A stretch of 35,133 nt of DNA from Clostridiales bacterium (lineage in GTDB: Bacteria > Bacillota > Clostridia > Lachnospirales > Lachnospiraceae), in assembly GCA_029227635.1 (NCBI GenBank), contig JAQYAH010000048.1:1-35133 (forward strand), written 5' to 3'. A program made the translations under genes and the position numbers. Below, piece by piece: positions 24,927 to 33,424 of this stretch (position 1 is the stretch's first letter; the number at the start of each line of letters is the position of its first letter). The notes beneath the pieces are model-generated. The model had not been told where the DNA came from and ran no database searches. It saw nothing but the letters and a program-made list of their open reading frames with translations.

Positions 24927-26174
24927 CTATTCGTATTCCTTCATAACCGGGCTGGGAAGATGTCTGGGAATACCGTCAACGGTGATCTGACCTACCTCTC
25001 CGCGGATGAGAGGTCTCGCATATGTGAAGAATTCCTCCTTAACTCCGTCACCGGCATCGTTGATCCACTCAACAGGTACGTGGCGCACACCATTGGCAAT
25101 CTGAGTAACATCCTTCGCCGCAAGCCTTGAGTTGTAAGGGTTGTCAGATACTCTTTCGAAGGTCACCATAACTCCGGTGTTGCCCTTCTCTCCCTCGATG
25201 ACTGCAGCTCCGCCGGCCTGGAAAGCCTCAATGAGATCCATTCTGGAAGCACAGTGGGAGGCTGCTCTCTGGAGAGAGCTAAGCTCTACAGATCTGGTCT
25301 TAGCACCAATCTCTGCGGAAACCAGTCTTGAGAGATAACTTGCAGTACCGGTCAGCTGCTTGTGTCCGAAAGCATCGGTAAACTGTGCTCCGGTTCCGGA
25401 GTTACAGATATACTCGCCGTTGCTGTTCTTGACACCCTCAGATACCGCAATTACCACACAAGGTTTCTTCTTCAAGAGTTTCTCAATCTTATTGAGGAAT
25501 TTGGAAATACTAAAAGGCACCTCCGGAAGATAGATCATGTCCGGACCTACACAGTCCTCTCCCTTGGATAAGGCGGCTGCGCCTGTGAGCCAGCCGGCAT
25601 CACGACCCATGATCTCGATAATGGTGACAAGTCCCTTGGAATACTCAAGGCAGTAGGTATCTTTCACGATCTCCTTAACTGCTGTAGCTACGAACTTAGC
25701 CGCGCTTCCATAGCCGGGGGTGTGGTCCGTAAGGGGAAGGTCGTTATCAATAGTCTTAGGGCAGCCCACAAATCTGCAGGCATGTCCGATCTTGGCACCG
25801 TACTCTGAAAGTTTCTGGATAGTATCCATGGAATCGTTTCCGCCAATGTAAATGAAAACTGAGATCTCCAGCTTATCAATAAGCTTAAAGATAGTGTCAT
25901 AAACCTGGGGATTACTCTCTGCATCCGGCATCTTATATCTGCATGATCCCAGATAAGCCGCAGGGGTTCTCTTTAACAGCTCCTCATCAAGTCCGTCTTT
26001 GATATATTTGGAGAGGTCCACATACTTGCCTTCGATAAGACCCTGGATTCCGTGGATCATACCATATACTTTGCCTGCGCCTCTCTCCTTGGCTGAATGA
26101 TAAACTCCTGCAAGGCTGGCATTGATGGCAGCCGTCGGTCCGCCTGACTGGCCAACAATTACATTTCCGATCAT
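24927..26174 (-). CDS. pfp: Phosphofructokinase, probably pyrophosphate-dependent
   Basis: Glycolytic enzyme that phosphorylates fructose 6-phosphate. In the 415-residue protein, GQSGGPTAAIN (8-18) is the N-terminal phosphoryl-donor loop, GGNDS (111-115) lies where ATP-type enzymes have GGDGS, PKTIDNDL (139-146) carries the lysine typical of PPi users, and MGRDAGWLTG follows. The Asp after GGN and the Lys before TID are the accepted markers of PPi specificity, but donor use can vary, so this is inference. The ATG at 26174 has AAGGAG 6-7 nt upstream; a longer frame to 26216 is rejected. A TATAAT -10 lies at 26220-26215. Confidence 0.9.
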   Translation of the reverse strand: MIGNVIVGQSGGPTAAINASLAGVYHSAKERGAGKVYGMIHGIQGLIEGKYVDLSKYIKDGLDEELLKRTPAAYLGSCRYKMPDAESNPQVYDTIFKLIDKLEISVFIYIGGNDSMDTIQKLSEYGAKIGHACRFVGCPKTIDNDLPLTDHTPGYGSAAKFVATAVKEIVKDTYCLEYSKGLVTIIEIMGRDAGWLTGAAALSKGEDCVGPDMIYLPEVPFSISKFLNKIEKLLKKKPCVVIAVSEGVKNSNGEYICNSGTGAQFTDAFGHKQLTGTASYLSRLVSAEIGAKTRSVELSSLQRAASHCASRMDLIEAFQAGGAAVIEGEKGNTGVMVTFERVSDNPYNSRLAAKDVTQIANGVRHVPVEWINDAGDGVKEEFFTYARPLIRGEVGQITVDGIPRHLPSPVMKEYE

Positions 26175-26274
26175 AACTAGCTCCTTCTTTGAAAAACATT
26201 TAATGTGCATCACCATTATAACATAGGCAATTTTTTTTGCACTTATGTTATTTTTTTGATTTGCAAAAATGGTA

Positions 26275-26303
26275 TTGACTTTTTGGAACTAATAAAATAT
26301 AAT
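26275..26303 (+). promoter_or_regulatory. Sigma-A promoter for tRNA-Arg
   Basis: TTGACT (26275-26280) and TATAAT (26298-26303) with a 17-nt spacer, 22 nt before the tRNA. Confidence 0.85.
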
Positions 26304-26324
26304 AATATTCGCTGTTAGCAATGT

Positions 26325-26398
26325 GTGTGCTTAGCTCAGCTGGATAGAGCGTTTGGCTACGGACCAAAAGGTCGGGGGTTCGAATCCTCTAGCGCACG
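26325..26398 (+). tRNA. tRNA-Arg(ACG)
   Basis: A complete 74-nt cloverleaf. The acceptor stem GTGTGCT/AGCGCAC pairs with one G-U; the D stem is GCTC/GAGC; the anticodon stem TTTGG/CCAAA encloses CTACGGA, giving anticodon ACG (read ICG after editing); the T arm has the usual TTCGAAT loop. CCA is not encoded. It has its own promoter and terminator. Confidence 0.96.
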
Positions 26399-26407
26399 CT
26401 TAGATAG

Positions 26408-26443
26408 AAATTCCGGAAGCGAAATCGCTTCCGGAATTTTTTT
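26408..26443 (+). terminator. Intrinsic terminator after tRNA-Arg
   Basis: A perfect 13-14-bp stem, AAATTCCGGAAGC with its complement, followed by a run of seven T. Confidence 0.93.
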
Positions 26444-26517
26444 GCTTACAGAACAAAATGGGCTTAGACCTATAGGACAAAACGTGTTGAAAAACGACAT
26501 TTGAATACGACTGGGGT

Positions 26518-26556
26518 AAAAAAAACCGAGCAACGTAATCTCTCACATTGCTCGGT
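26518..26556 (-). terminator. Intrinsic terminator of the cvfB-dnaE unit
   Basis: On the minus strand ACCGAGCAA and TTGCTCGGT form a 9-bp stem with a 14-nt loop, followed by seven or more T. Confidence 0.88.
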
Positions 26557-26581
26557 ATCTCATTATCCTATTATTAAGATA

Positions 26582-27031
26582 TTACTGCTCGCCGCGAAGC
26601 TTAGCCATGAGGCCGCCCTTCTTATTGTTCTCAACGACAGGCATTCCGCCTCTCACGCTCTTGAGTTCAATGATGTAGAGGCCGCTGACAACAACTTTGC
26701 ACTCCTTCTTTACGGGAAGTACCTTGAAAATGTCCTCTTCGCAGATAAGGGTCTGGATCTTGTTTCCTATCTTGGCCTTAACAATGGGAAGCTTTGCAAG
26801 GCTAGCGGCTCTGGGAGCGGATTTCACAACGATATCCGGGAATCCGGCGTCCTTAAGCTTCATCTTCTTCTTATCTATTACAAGGATCGATGCGATCTGT
26901 CCGTGGGCTTCAAGTTCTGCTCTCTGCTCATCCTGCTTCTTCTGCATCTTTCTTCCGCCAAAATATACTGCCAGAAGACCTGCGAGAACAACTGCACAGA
27001 TGGTGAGTAATATAATTGTAGCTGTGTTCAA
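26582..27031 (-). CDS. Small single-pass membrane protein of unknown function
   Basis: I do not recognise this 149-residue protein. It has one hydrophobic segment (about 4-24), a charged stretch (GRKMQKKQDEQRAELEAHG), and then about 100 residues rich in Val/Ile/Lys in short beta-like segments (IVVKSAP, KIGNKIQTLI, CKVVVSGLYIIELKSV), suggesting a small beta-rich cytoplasmic domain anchored at the membrane. The tail is basic (KKGGLMAKLRGEQ). GGAG lies about 10 nt upstream. It starts 50 nt after dnaE and ends 26 nt before a strong terminator, so it is the last gene of the cvfB-dnaE unit. It looks real from coding use and spacing; no function is proposed. Confidence 0.75.
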   Translation of the reverse strand: MNTATIILLTICAVVLAGLLAVYFGGRKMQKKQDEQRAELEAHGQIASILVIDKKKMKLKDAGFPDIVVKSAPRAASLAKLPIVKAKIGNKIQTLICEEDIFKVLPVKKECKVVVSGLYIIELKSVRGGMPVVENNKKGGLMAKLRGEQ

Positions 27032-27081
27032 GGTGACTCTCCTCCGTTATCATAATATACTAACTAATTTTAATTCATTTT

Positions 27082-30000
27082 CTAATGCTTTTCAACCGAC
27101 TTTTCCCGGAGTTTGACATTATCCTCCCCGAAGAATTCTTTCAGCCGGTCAAGGTAGCTGTCCGTCACCGGGACTCCTTTGGGTCCGGAAAGTTTTTTGT
27201 AGACTTTTTCTTTTGCAAGGTAGCAGATCAGCTCTCCAGGGCCTGAGGCGTACTCCAGCACTTCCCGGAACTTTTCTCCGCTTTTTGCAAAAGCATCCTT
27301 ATCTCCGATGCGGATCCAGATCTGCTTCTGCGCCGCCTCCCGGGGGGTTACCTCCTCGGTCTCAAACTCGAAAACTCTCTCGCACATCAGCTTGCTGGGT
27401 TTTTCTTCCTCCTCGGAGACCTTTCCGGTGATGAAAACCTTTTTGTCATTCTCCAGCAGATCCTTGTACTTCTGGTAATCTCTGGGGAAAACTATGACTT
27501 CCGCAGATCCGGTGAGGTCTTCCAGAGTGACAAAAGCCATGACCTGATTGGTTTTCGTGTACTTCACGGTCTTGTCGGTGATTATTCCTCCAAGGGTGGC
27601 CTTCTGGTTATCCTTAACTGCCGCCCGACCGGTCTCCTCGTTGAGCTTAAAGTCGGCGGCGGTGTTGGTGATCGTCCTTTTCCATAAGGTCTCGTACTCC
27701 TCCAGAGGATGTCCGCTGACGTAAAAGCCCAGTACTTCCTTTTCAAAAGCCAGCATGTCCTGACGGCTGTACTCTCCCACCTGGGGATAGCTGCCCGCAA
27801 GGTCCTCGCTCTCATCCCCGGCCATCATGTCAAAAAGACTCATCTGTCCTGCGATGGACTGCTTTTTCTCCCGGCTGATGTCGTCCATCATCATGGCGTA
27901 GGAGTAGATCATCTGCTTTCTTGTCACTCCGAAGCCGTCAAAAGCTCCCGCCTTGATCATGTTTTCCACGCAGCGCTTATTGATTTCCCCACCGGAGAGC
28001 CGCTCCAGGAAATCCCGAAGCCCGGTGAATTCTCCCCGATCTTTTCGCTCTCTGACGATGGCATTGATTACAGGCTTGCCCACGTTCTTTATGGCGGAAA
28101 TAGCGTAGCGAATCTTGCCGTTGTCCACGTAGAAGGTTCCGTCGCCGTGGTTGATGTGGGGAGGAAGAATCTCAATTCCCATCTCCCGGCACACGTAGAT
28201 GTACTCTGCCACTTTGTCGGAGTTATCGATAAAGGAAGTCATGACGGAAGCCATGTACTCCACAGGATAGTAGTATTTGAACCAGGCCGTCTGGAAAGCC
28301 ACCACCGCATAAGCTGCGGCGTGGGATTTGTTGAAGGCATATTTTGCAAAATCGATCATGTCATCGTAGATCTTGTTTGCCACCTTCTCACTGATTCCTT
28401 TTGCCTTGCAGCCGGGGATGTTGTCCTCCTTGCTACCGTAGACAAAAACCTCCCGCTCACTGGCCATCTTGTCTGCCTTCTTTTTGCTCATGGCACGGCG
28501 AAGGGAATCGCTTCGGCCGAGGGTGAAGCCCGCCAGATCCCGGACTATCTGCATAACCTGCTCCTGGTAGATAATGCAGCCGTAGGTGGGCTTTAAGATG
28601 GGTTCCATCTCCGGGGTGTCGTAGACGATGTCCCCGGGGTTATTTTTCCATTTGATGTACTTGGGAATGAAATCCATGGGGCCCGGCCGGTAAAGGGCGA
28701 TACCCGCTATGATATCCTCAAAATACCGGGGCTTAAGCTCCCGCATAAAACTCTTCATTCCGGCGCTCTCCAGCTGGAAAACGCCTTCGCACTTGCCGTT
28801 TCCGATCATCCCCAAAACCTTGGGGTCGTTGTAGTCCAGCTTGTCCACATCTATGGTCACTCCGGTGGTGCGCCGGATGGTCTTCTCGGCATTTTGCAGC
28901 ACGGTAAGGGTCCGAAGGCCCAGGAAATCCATTTTCAAAAGTCCCAGTTCCTCGATGGTGGTCATGGTGAACTGGGTTGTGATTGCGCCGTCCTGTCCTC
29001 TGGAGAGAGGCACACAGTTCTCAATGGGCTCCTTACTGATAACTACTCCCGCCGCGTGCATGGAACAGTTTCTGGGAAGGCCCTCCAGGCGCATTGCCAT
29101 GTCTATGAGTTCTTTTACCTCAGAATCCTCCTGGTACATTTTCCGAAGTTCGGGGTTTTTGTCCAGGGCATCCCTCAGGGTTATGTTCAGCTCTCTGGGA
29201 ATCTGCTTTGCGATGCTGTCCGCAAAAGCATAGGGCAGATCCATAGCTCTCGCCACATCCCTGATAACCGCCCTTGCGGCCATAGTTCCGAAAGTTACGA
29301 TCTGGACCACCCGGTCCTTTCCGTATTTGCGGCTCACGTAGTCTATGACCTCCTGGCGTCGGTCCACACAGAAGTCCACGTCGATATCCGGCATGGATAC
29401 ACGCTCCGGATTGAGGAAACGCTCAAAAAGGAGCTGATACTTCAGGGGATCGATGTCAGTGATTCCAAGAGAATAGGCTACAAGGCTTCCCGCCGCGCTG
29501 CCTCGGCCGGGGCCTACGGCGATACCGTTGTCTTTTGCATATTTGATAAAATCCCAGACGATGAGGAAATAGTCCAGAAATCCCATCTTCCGAATGACGG
29601 AGAGTTCGTACTCCAACCGCTCGTTAAGTTCCTGGGTCACTTCGGGGTATCGGTCCCGAAGTCCTTTTGCACAGAGCTCATGGAGATAGCCGAAGGTGTC
29701 CTCCCCTTCAGGCAGAGGGTACTCCGGCAGGTGCCGCTCGTCAAACGAAATCTCCACATTGCACCTGTCTGCAATCTTCTGAGTGTTGTTAATGGCCTCC
29801 GGAGCATAGGGAAAAAGTCCCGCCATCTCCTCCTCGGACTTCACATAGTACTGACCACCTTCATAGCGCATCCTGTTTTCGTCCGTCACCTTTCGGTTGG
29901 TCTGAATACAGAGGAGAATATCGTGAGCCTTGGCATCTTCCGCCAGGGTGTAGTGTACGTCGTTGGTAGCCACCAGGGGGATGTTGTACTGTCTGGAGAG

Positions 30001-30579
30001 GCGCATCAGCACCTGGTTTACTTTCTTTTGCTCCGGGATCCCGTGATCCTGAAGTTCCAGGAAGAAGTTGTTCTCCCCGAAAATATCCCGATATCTGAAC
30101 AGAGTTTCCTTGACCTGGCTCTCTTCACCTCTAAGGATCGCCCTTGGAATTGCTCCCGCAAGGCAGGCACTAAGGGCAATGATCCCCTCATGATTCTCTT
30201 CCAAAAGCTCCAGATCCACCCGGGGCTTGTAGTAAAATCCCTCGGTAAAACCTCGGGATACGATCTTCATTAGGTTCTTGTATCCGGTATTGTTCTCCGC
30301 CAGAAGTACCAGGTGATAGTATTTGTCATCGGAGGCGGGTCCCCCCTCGTGGGTGAACCTCGACCCGGGAGCAACATAGACTTCACAGCCGATAATGGGC
30401 TTCACACCGACTTTTCTGGCCGCCCGGTAAAAATCAATTACTCCGTACATGACTCCGTGATCGGTGATGGCACAGCTGTTCATTCCCAGTTCTTTTACCC
30501 TGGACACATATTCAGTTATCTTATTTGATCCATCCAGAAGGCTGTATTCTGTATGAACATGCAGATGTGCAAAAGCCAT
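27082..30579 (-). CDS. dnaE: DNA polymerase III alpha subunit, DnaE type
   Basis: Replicative C-family polymerase of 1165 residues. The N-terminal PHP domain begins FAHLHVHTEYSLLDG. The palm active site has PDIDVDF (397-403; D400 and D402 match the E. coli D401/D403 pair), and a further aspartate lies in LLKMDFLGLRTL. The thumb and fingers, tandem HhH region and the C-terminal OB fold (TLGGIITDKTVKYTKTNQVM) follow in order. Length and the lack of a proofreading exonuclease insertion fit DnaE, not PolC. The ATG at 30579 lies 16 nt after the stop of cvfB; the ribosome site is weak (AGAGG, 14 nt upstream), so coupling is possible. In Firmicutes DnaE extends primers alongside PolC. Confidence 0.97.
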   Translation of the reverse strand: MAFAHLHVHTEYSLLDGSNKITEYVSRVKELGMNSCAITDHGVMYGVIDFYRAARKVGVKPIIGCEVYVAPGSRFTHEGGPASDDKYYHLVLLAENNTGYKNLMKIVSRGFTEGFYYKPRVDLELLEENHEGIIALSACLAGAIPRAILRGEESQVKETLFRYRDIFGENNFFLELQDHGIPEQKKVNQVLMRLSRQYNIPLVATNDVHYTLAEDAKAHDILLCIQTNRKVTDENRMRYEGGQYYVKSEEEMAGLFPYAPEAINNTQKIADRCNVEISFDERHLPEYPLPEGEDTFGYLHELCAKGLRDRYPEVTQELNERLEYELSVIRKMGFLDYFLIVWDFIKYAKDNGIAVGPGRGSAAGSLVAYSLGITDIDPLKYQLLFERFLNPERVSMPDIDVDFCVDRRQEVIDYVSRKYGKDRVVQIVTFGTMAARAVIRDVARAMDLPYAFADSIAKQIPRELNITLRDALDKNPELRKMYQEDSEVKELIDMAMRLEGLPRNCSMHAAGVVISKEPIENCVPLSRGQDGAITTQFTMTTIEELGLLKMDFLGLRTLTVLQNAEKTIRRTTGVTIDVDKLDYNDPKVLGMIGNGKCEGVFQLESAGMKSFMRELKPRYFEDIIAGIALYRPGPMDFIPKYIKWKNNPGDIVYDTPEMEPILKPTYGCIIYQEQVMQIVRDLAGFTLGRSDSLRRAMSKKKADKMASEREVFVYGSKEDNIPGCKAKGISEKVANKIYDDMIDFAKYAFNKSHAAAYAVVAFQTAWFKYYYPVEYMASVMTSFIDNSDKVAEYIYVCREMGIEILPPHINHGDGTFYVDNGKIRYAISAIKNVGKPVINAIVRERKDRGEFTGLRDFLERLSGGEINKRCVENMIKAGAFDGFGVTRKQMIYSYAMMMDDISREKKQSIAGQMSLFDMMAGDESEDLAGSYPQVGEYSRQDMLAFEKEVLGFYVSGHPLEEYETLWKRTITNTAADFKLNEETGRAAVKDNQKATLGGIITDKTVKYTKTNQVMAFVTLEDLTGSAEVIVFPRDYQKYKDLLENDKKVFITGKVSEEEEKPSKLMCERVFEFETEEVTPREAAQKQIWIRIGDKDAFAKSGEKFREVLEYASGPGELICYLAKEKVYKKLSGPKGVPVTDSYLDRLKEFFGEDNVKLREKSVEKH

Positions 30580-30595
30580 GTTCCGTCTCTGACCT

Positions 30596-31441
30596 CTATT
30601 TCTGTTCTTCCTGCTTAAGAACGATCTCTTTATCAAAAAGTTCGATCTTTCCCGCCTTCAAAAGCCTGCCCACGCCTCGCTTAAAAGCAGCTTTGCTCAT
30701 GTTGAGGCGGCTTTTTATCTCCTCCGGGGAGCTTTTGTCGGTGAGATCCAGGGTTCCACTGTTCTTCATAATCTCTTCAAAGATCCTGTCCGCATCCTCG
30801 TCCATCTGAATGTAGGCCTTCTCCTTAACCATGAGGTTGAGGCGTCCGTCCTCTCTCACCCAGGTGACCCGGGCCTTCACATGATCTCCGATCTTGAGGT
30901 TGCCGGGGTTGTCTTTTGCAGGGATCAACCCGGAAAACCGATCATCCACCGCCACGAAGCAGCCGATCTTGGGATTGATGTCGTAGATGGTTCCCTCCAC
31001 CCGATCGTCTCTCTCGTAGGGAGAATCCGTCTCCAGATGGGGGTAGACCTTCATGCTTCCGCAGAGTCTGCCGCTCTTGTCCACGTACATGCGCACCAGG
31101 TAGGATCTGCCTTTCTCCACCCGGCCGGTCTGCTCCTTAAAAGGCAAAAACAGTTCCTTCGGAAGCCCCATATCCAAAAAGGCTCCGTACTTGCTCACAT
31201 CCTTCACTTCCAGTACCGCCAGCTCTCCCAGTGTGATCTTCGGCATCCGGGTGGTAGAGATGAGTCTGTCCTCGGAATCCTTGTAGACGAAAACCCTCAC
31301 CTGATTTCCCACGGGTGTGTCATCGCTAATCTCTCCCCCGGGAAGCAGCACTTCCGCGTCATCATCGGTGTCCCTGAGATAAAAACCAAAGGTCACCTTC
31401 TTTGATATTTCAAGAGTCTGGATCTCTCCAAGCTGTATCAT
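30596..31441 (-). CDS. cvfB: S1 RNA-binding-domain protein, CvfB family
   Basis: Member of the CvfB/YitL family, 281 residues, with three S1-type OB domains (about residues 1-65, 70-140 and 145-215) and a C-terminal winged-helix-like domain (about 225-281, including LNMSKAAFKRGVGRLLKAG). CvfB binds RNA and affects virulence-gene expression in Staphylococcus; its role in other Firmicutes is not well defined. The ATG has AAGGAGAA 6 nt upstream. It is the first gene of a unit continuing with dnaE. Two TATAAT-like boxes lie 30-50 nt upstream, one with a TTGCGG 18 nt before it. Confidence 0.9.
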   Translation of the reverse strand: MIQLGEIQTLEISKKVTFGFYLRDTDDDAEVLLPGGEISDDTPVGNQVRVFVYKDSEDRLISTTRMPKITLGELAVLEVKDVSKYGAFLDMGLPKELFLPFKEQTGRVEKGRSYLVRMYVDKSGRLCGSMKVYPHLETDSPYERDDRVEGTIYDINPKIGCFVAVDDRFSGLIPAKDNPGNLKIGDHVKARVTWVREDGRLNLMVKEKAYIQMDEDADRIFEEIMKNSGTLDLTDKSSPEEIKSRLNMSKAAFKRGVGRLLKAGKIELFDKEIVLKQEEQK

Positions 31442-31499
31442 TTCAATTCTCCTTCAAAAAACTCTGAAAAATTATATTCGTATTATTATACACTTTTGA

Positions 31500-31630
31500 A
31501 CAGGGGTGCCGCAAGAGCCTGCCTCCCTGCTTATCACTTCTACAAATCATCAGAAGTGCCCGATAGGCACGTTCTGCGATTGTTGCGGTCGCCAAATTCC
31601 GGGTTCTGCCCGGACCTTTGCTCGTCGCCG
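31500..31630 (-). other. Unexplained hairpin-rich stretch between tRNA-Gln terminator and cvfB
   Basis: About 130 bp with no convincing gene but several perfect hairpins on the minus strand: TCCGGG-CAGAA-CCCGGA, GCGA/TCGC, GTGCC-TATCG-GGCAC and CACTTCT/AGAAGTG. The base composition is richer in GC than the flanks. A 67-codon frame runs through the tRNA itself and is not a gene. It may be a dispersed repeat or an RNA; nothing in the window repeats it. Confidence 0.4.
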
Positions 31631-31633
31631 AAC

Positions 31634-31664
31634 AAAAAAAGGACTCCAGTCACTCTGGAGTCCT
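31634..31664 (-). terminator. Intrinsic terminator after tRNA-Gln
   Basis: On the minus strand GGACTCCAG and CTGGAGTCC form a perfect 9-bp stem with a 5-nt loop, followed by seven T. Confidence 0.93.
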
Positions 31665-31667
31665 CTA

Positions 31668-31739
31668 CAGGGCTACAAGGATTCGAACCTTGAAATGACG
31701 GAGTCAGAGTCCGCTGCCTTACCGTTTGGCTATAGCCCT
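31668..31739 (-). tRNA. tRNA-Gln(CTG)
   Basis: A complete 72-nt cloverleaf on the minus strand. The acceptor stem is AGGGCTA/TAGCCCT, the D stem GCC/GGC, the anticodon stem GCGGA/TCCGT around CTCTGAC (anticodon CTG), the T loop TTCGAAT, and the discriminator base is G, as usual for glutamine tRNAs. CCA is not encoded. It has its own promoter and terminator. Confidence 0.95.
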
Positions 31740-31768
31740 TCATCTCTGGTTTGTTACCAGCAACAAGA

Positions 31769-31797
31769 ATTATATCGGATACTACTTGTCATTTCAA
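31769..31797 (-). promoter_or_regulatory. Sigma-A promoter for tRNA-Gln
   Basis: On the minus strand TTGAAA (31797-31792) and TATAAT (31774-31769) are separated by 17 nt, 29 nt before the tRNA. Confidence 0.82.
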
Positions 31798-31826
31798 GTG
31801 TTTTTTTCGAAAAATAGCTATTTATT

Positions 31827-32510
31827 TTATTTTTTTGCTCTGTCGGCACACCATTCCTGCATGAACTTCTGCTGCCTGTCGATATGTACAAACATGGCTT
31901 CCATAGTCATGTCCACGTCTCCCTGCTCCAGACCCTTTAAGATCTTTCTGTGCTCCGCCTTGAGTTCTCCGTAAACACTCTCGTGCTTAACGTAAGCTGC
32001 CCGATATCGGTAGATCTGCTTGAGGAAACTGTTGAGCAATTCGATCAGCTTGTCATTTCCGGTGGCGCTGATGATGATCTCGTGGAACTGCTCATCGGCT
32101 TTGGCAATCACGTTGGCATCCCCGGTCTCAATCGCCTGGTCGAACTCGTCCGCCGCAGCGGCAAGAGCCTCCAGCTCCTCTCTGGTGATTCTCTGAGCGG
32201 CGAGCTCCGCTGCCAGCTCCTCCAGGGCACGTCTCACTTCCAGAACGTCATTCAACTGCTTGGTCTCCATCTCGGCGACGAAAGCTCCCCTTCTGGGAAT
32301 CAGGGTCACAAGCCCCTCTCTCTCCAGCATCCTTATGGCCTCTCTGATGGGAGTACGGCTGACTCCCAGCCTCTTGGATATCTGGATTTCCATAAGCCTC
32401 TCTCCGGGCTTTAAGTCACCCTCCAGAATATCATTTCTGATGGTTCTAAAGACCACATCCCTAAGCGGCAGGTACTGTTCAGAGACTTCCGTCAACTTGT
32501 CGATGTTCAT
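31827..32510 (-). CDS. GntR-family regulator of the FadR/FCD subfamily
   Basis: Transcriptional regulator of 227 residues. The N-terminal winged helix-turn-helix (about 15-80) has KRLGVSRTPIREAIRMLEREGLV and the wing RRGAFVAEM; the C-terminal all-helical FCD domain (about 88-215) has the metal/ligand-site pattern DEQFHEIIISATGN and later EHRKILKGLEQGD. The ligand is unknown. The ATG has GGAGGGG a few nt upstream and overlaps the ispE stop by 4 nt (ATGA), so it is translationally coupled to ispE. A TGTATACA palindrome of the kind bound by FadR-type regulators lies in the ispE promoter, suggesting autoregulation. Confidence 0.92.
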   Translation of the reverse strand: MNIDKLTEVSEQYLPLRDVVFRTIRNDILEGDLKPGERLMEIQISKRLGVSRTPIREAIRMLEREGLVTLIPRRGAFVAEMETKQLNDVLEVRRALEELAAELAAQRITREELEALAAAADEFDQAIETGDANVIAKADEQFHEIIISATGNDKLIELLNSFLKQIYRYRAAYVKHESVYGELKAEHRKILKGLEQGDVDMTMEAMFVHIDRQQKFMQEWCADRAKK

Positions 32511-33388
32511 AATTCCCCTCCTTGTCCGGCAACAGGAGTTGTAGCTGTTGCCATCATGTCCGAAAACTCGGCTTTTACCCTAAGCTTCGCTGCTTCTGCT
32601 TCTTCTAAACTCTCAAAAATCCCAAAAATCGATGGTCCGCTGCCGGAGAGCACGCCTCCCAGGGCCCCCGCCTTAATCAGACTCTCTTTTACTCTCATCA
32701 GATCCTCATGTCTAGGGAAGATCACATCCTCGAAAGCATTTCCCAGAGCCCCGGCAATTCTTTTAAGATTTCCTTCTTCCACCGCCCGGATCATTTTTGG
32801 GGTATATCTTTTTGCAAAAAGACCCTGCTCGTCAATAAGTCCATAGGCCTCCTTCGTGTTCACCCCATAAGAAGGTTTTACGATAAGGATTCCGCAATCT
32901 ACCATGGACTTTATGGGGGTCAGTATCTCACCGATGCCCTCGGAGAGCATGGTTCCTCCCTCTATGCAAAAAGGAACATCCGCGCCCAGCTTTACCCCAA
33001 GCTCTCGCATCTCCCCGGCTGTCATGCCCAGCTCAAAAAGCCGGTTCATCCCGGTGATCACTGCCCCACAGTCGGTACTTCCCCCGGCAAGACCTGCCTC
33101 CATGGGGATTTTCTTCCTTATATTAATTGCGACTCCAGCCTTTAGGGAAAATCTCTCCTTCAAAAGGGCCGCTGCTCTGTAAGCCAGATTTCTCTCATCA
33201 TTGGGAAGGGCCGGGTTATCGGTGGAGCAAAATATCCTGTCTTCACTGCACTTTTCTATTGTGACTTCGTCAAAAAGTCCTACCGACTGCATTACCATGC
33301 TCACGTCGTGGTAGCCGTTGTCTCTTACTCCGGTAACATCCAGGCTTAAATTGATTTTGGCATATGCCTTTATTTCTATCTTACTCAT
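32507..33388 (-). CDS. ispE: 4-diphosphocytidyl-2-C-methyl-D-erythritol kinase
   Basis: GHMP-family kinase of the non-mevalonate isoprenoid pathway, 293 residues. It phosphorylates the 2-hydroxyl of CDP-ME. AYAKINLSLDVTGVRDNGYH (9-27) is the family N-terminal motif with the catalytic lysine and histidine; the ATP loop is GLAGGSTD (99-106); KLGADVPFCIEGG holds the catalytic aspartate; and the C-terminal GGVLSGSGPSIFG is motif III. The ribosome site is weak. gntR overlaps its stop by 4 nt. Divergent from plsC. Confidence 0.95.
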   Translation of the reverse strand: MSKIEIKAYAKINLSLDVTGVRDNGYHDVSMVMQSVGLFDEVTIEKCSEDRIFCSTDNPALPNDERNLAYRAAALLKERFSLKAGVAINIRKKIPMEAGLAGGSTDCGAVITGMNRLFELGMTAGEMRELGVKLGADVPFCIEGGTMLSEGIGEILTPIKSMVDCGILIVKPSYGVNTKEAYGLIDEQGLFAKRYTPKMIRAVEEGNLKRIAGALGNAFEDVIFPRHEDLMRVKESLIKAGALGGVLSGSGPSIFGIFESLEEAEAAKLRVKAEFSDMMATATTPVAGQGGEL

Positions 33389-33424
33389 TGGTACCGTTTC
33401 TTGAAATTGTCATGCTTTTCAACC

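Noticed and set aside
26340-26500. tRNA-Arg as an integration site for a mobile element
   Set aside because: No duplicated tRNA 3' end, integrase or phage gene is present in the window; the downstream region is only a terminator and the end of the dnaE unit.
28894-30273. A 459-codon open frame on the plus strand inside dnaE
   Set aside because: It is fully antisense to the conserved polymerase, has no domain I recognise and no ribosome site in a suitable place. The codon use of dnaE leaves the opposite frame open.
31540-31743. A 67-codon frame through tRNA-Gln
   Set aside because: It runs across a perfect tRNA cloverleaf and its terminator, so it cannot be a real gene.
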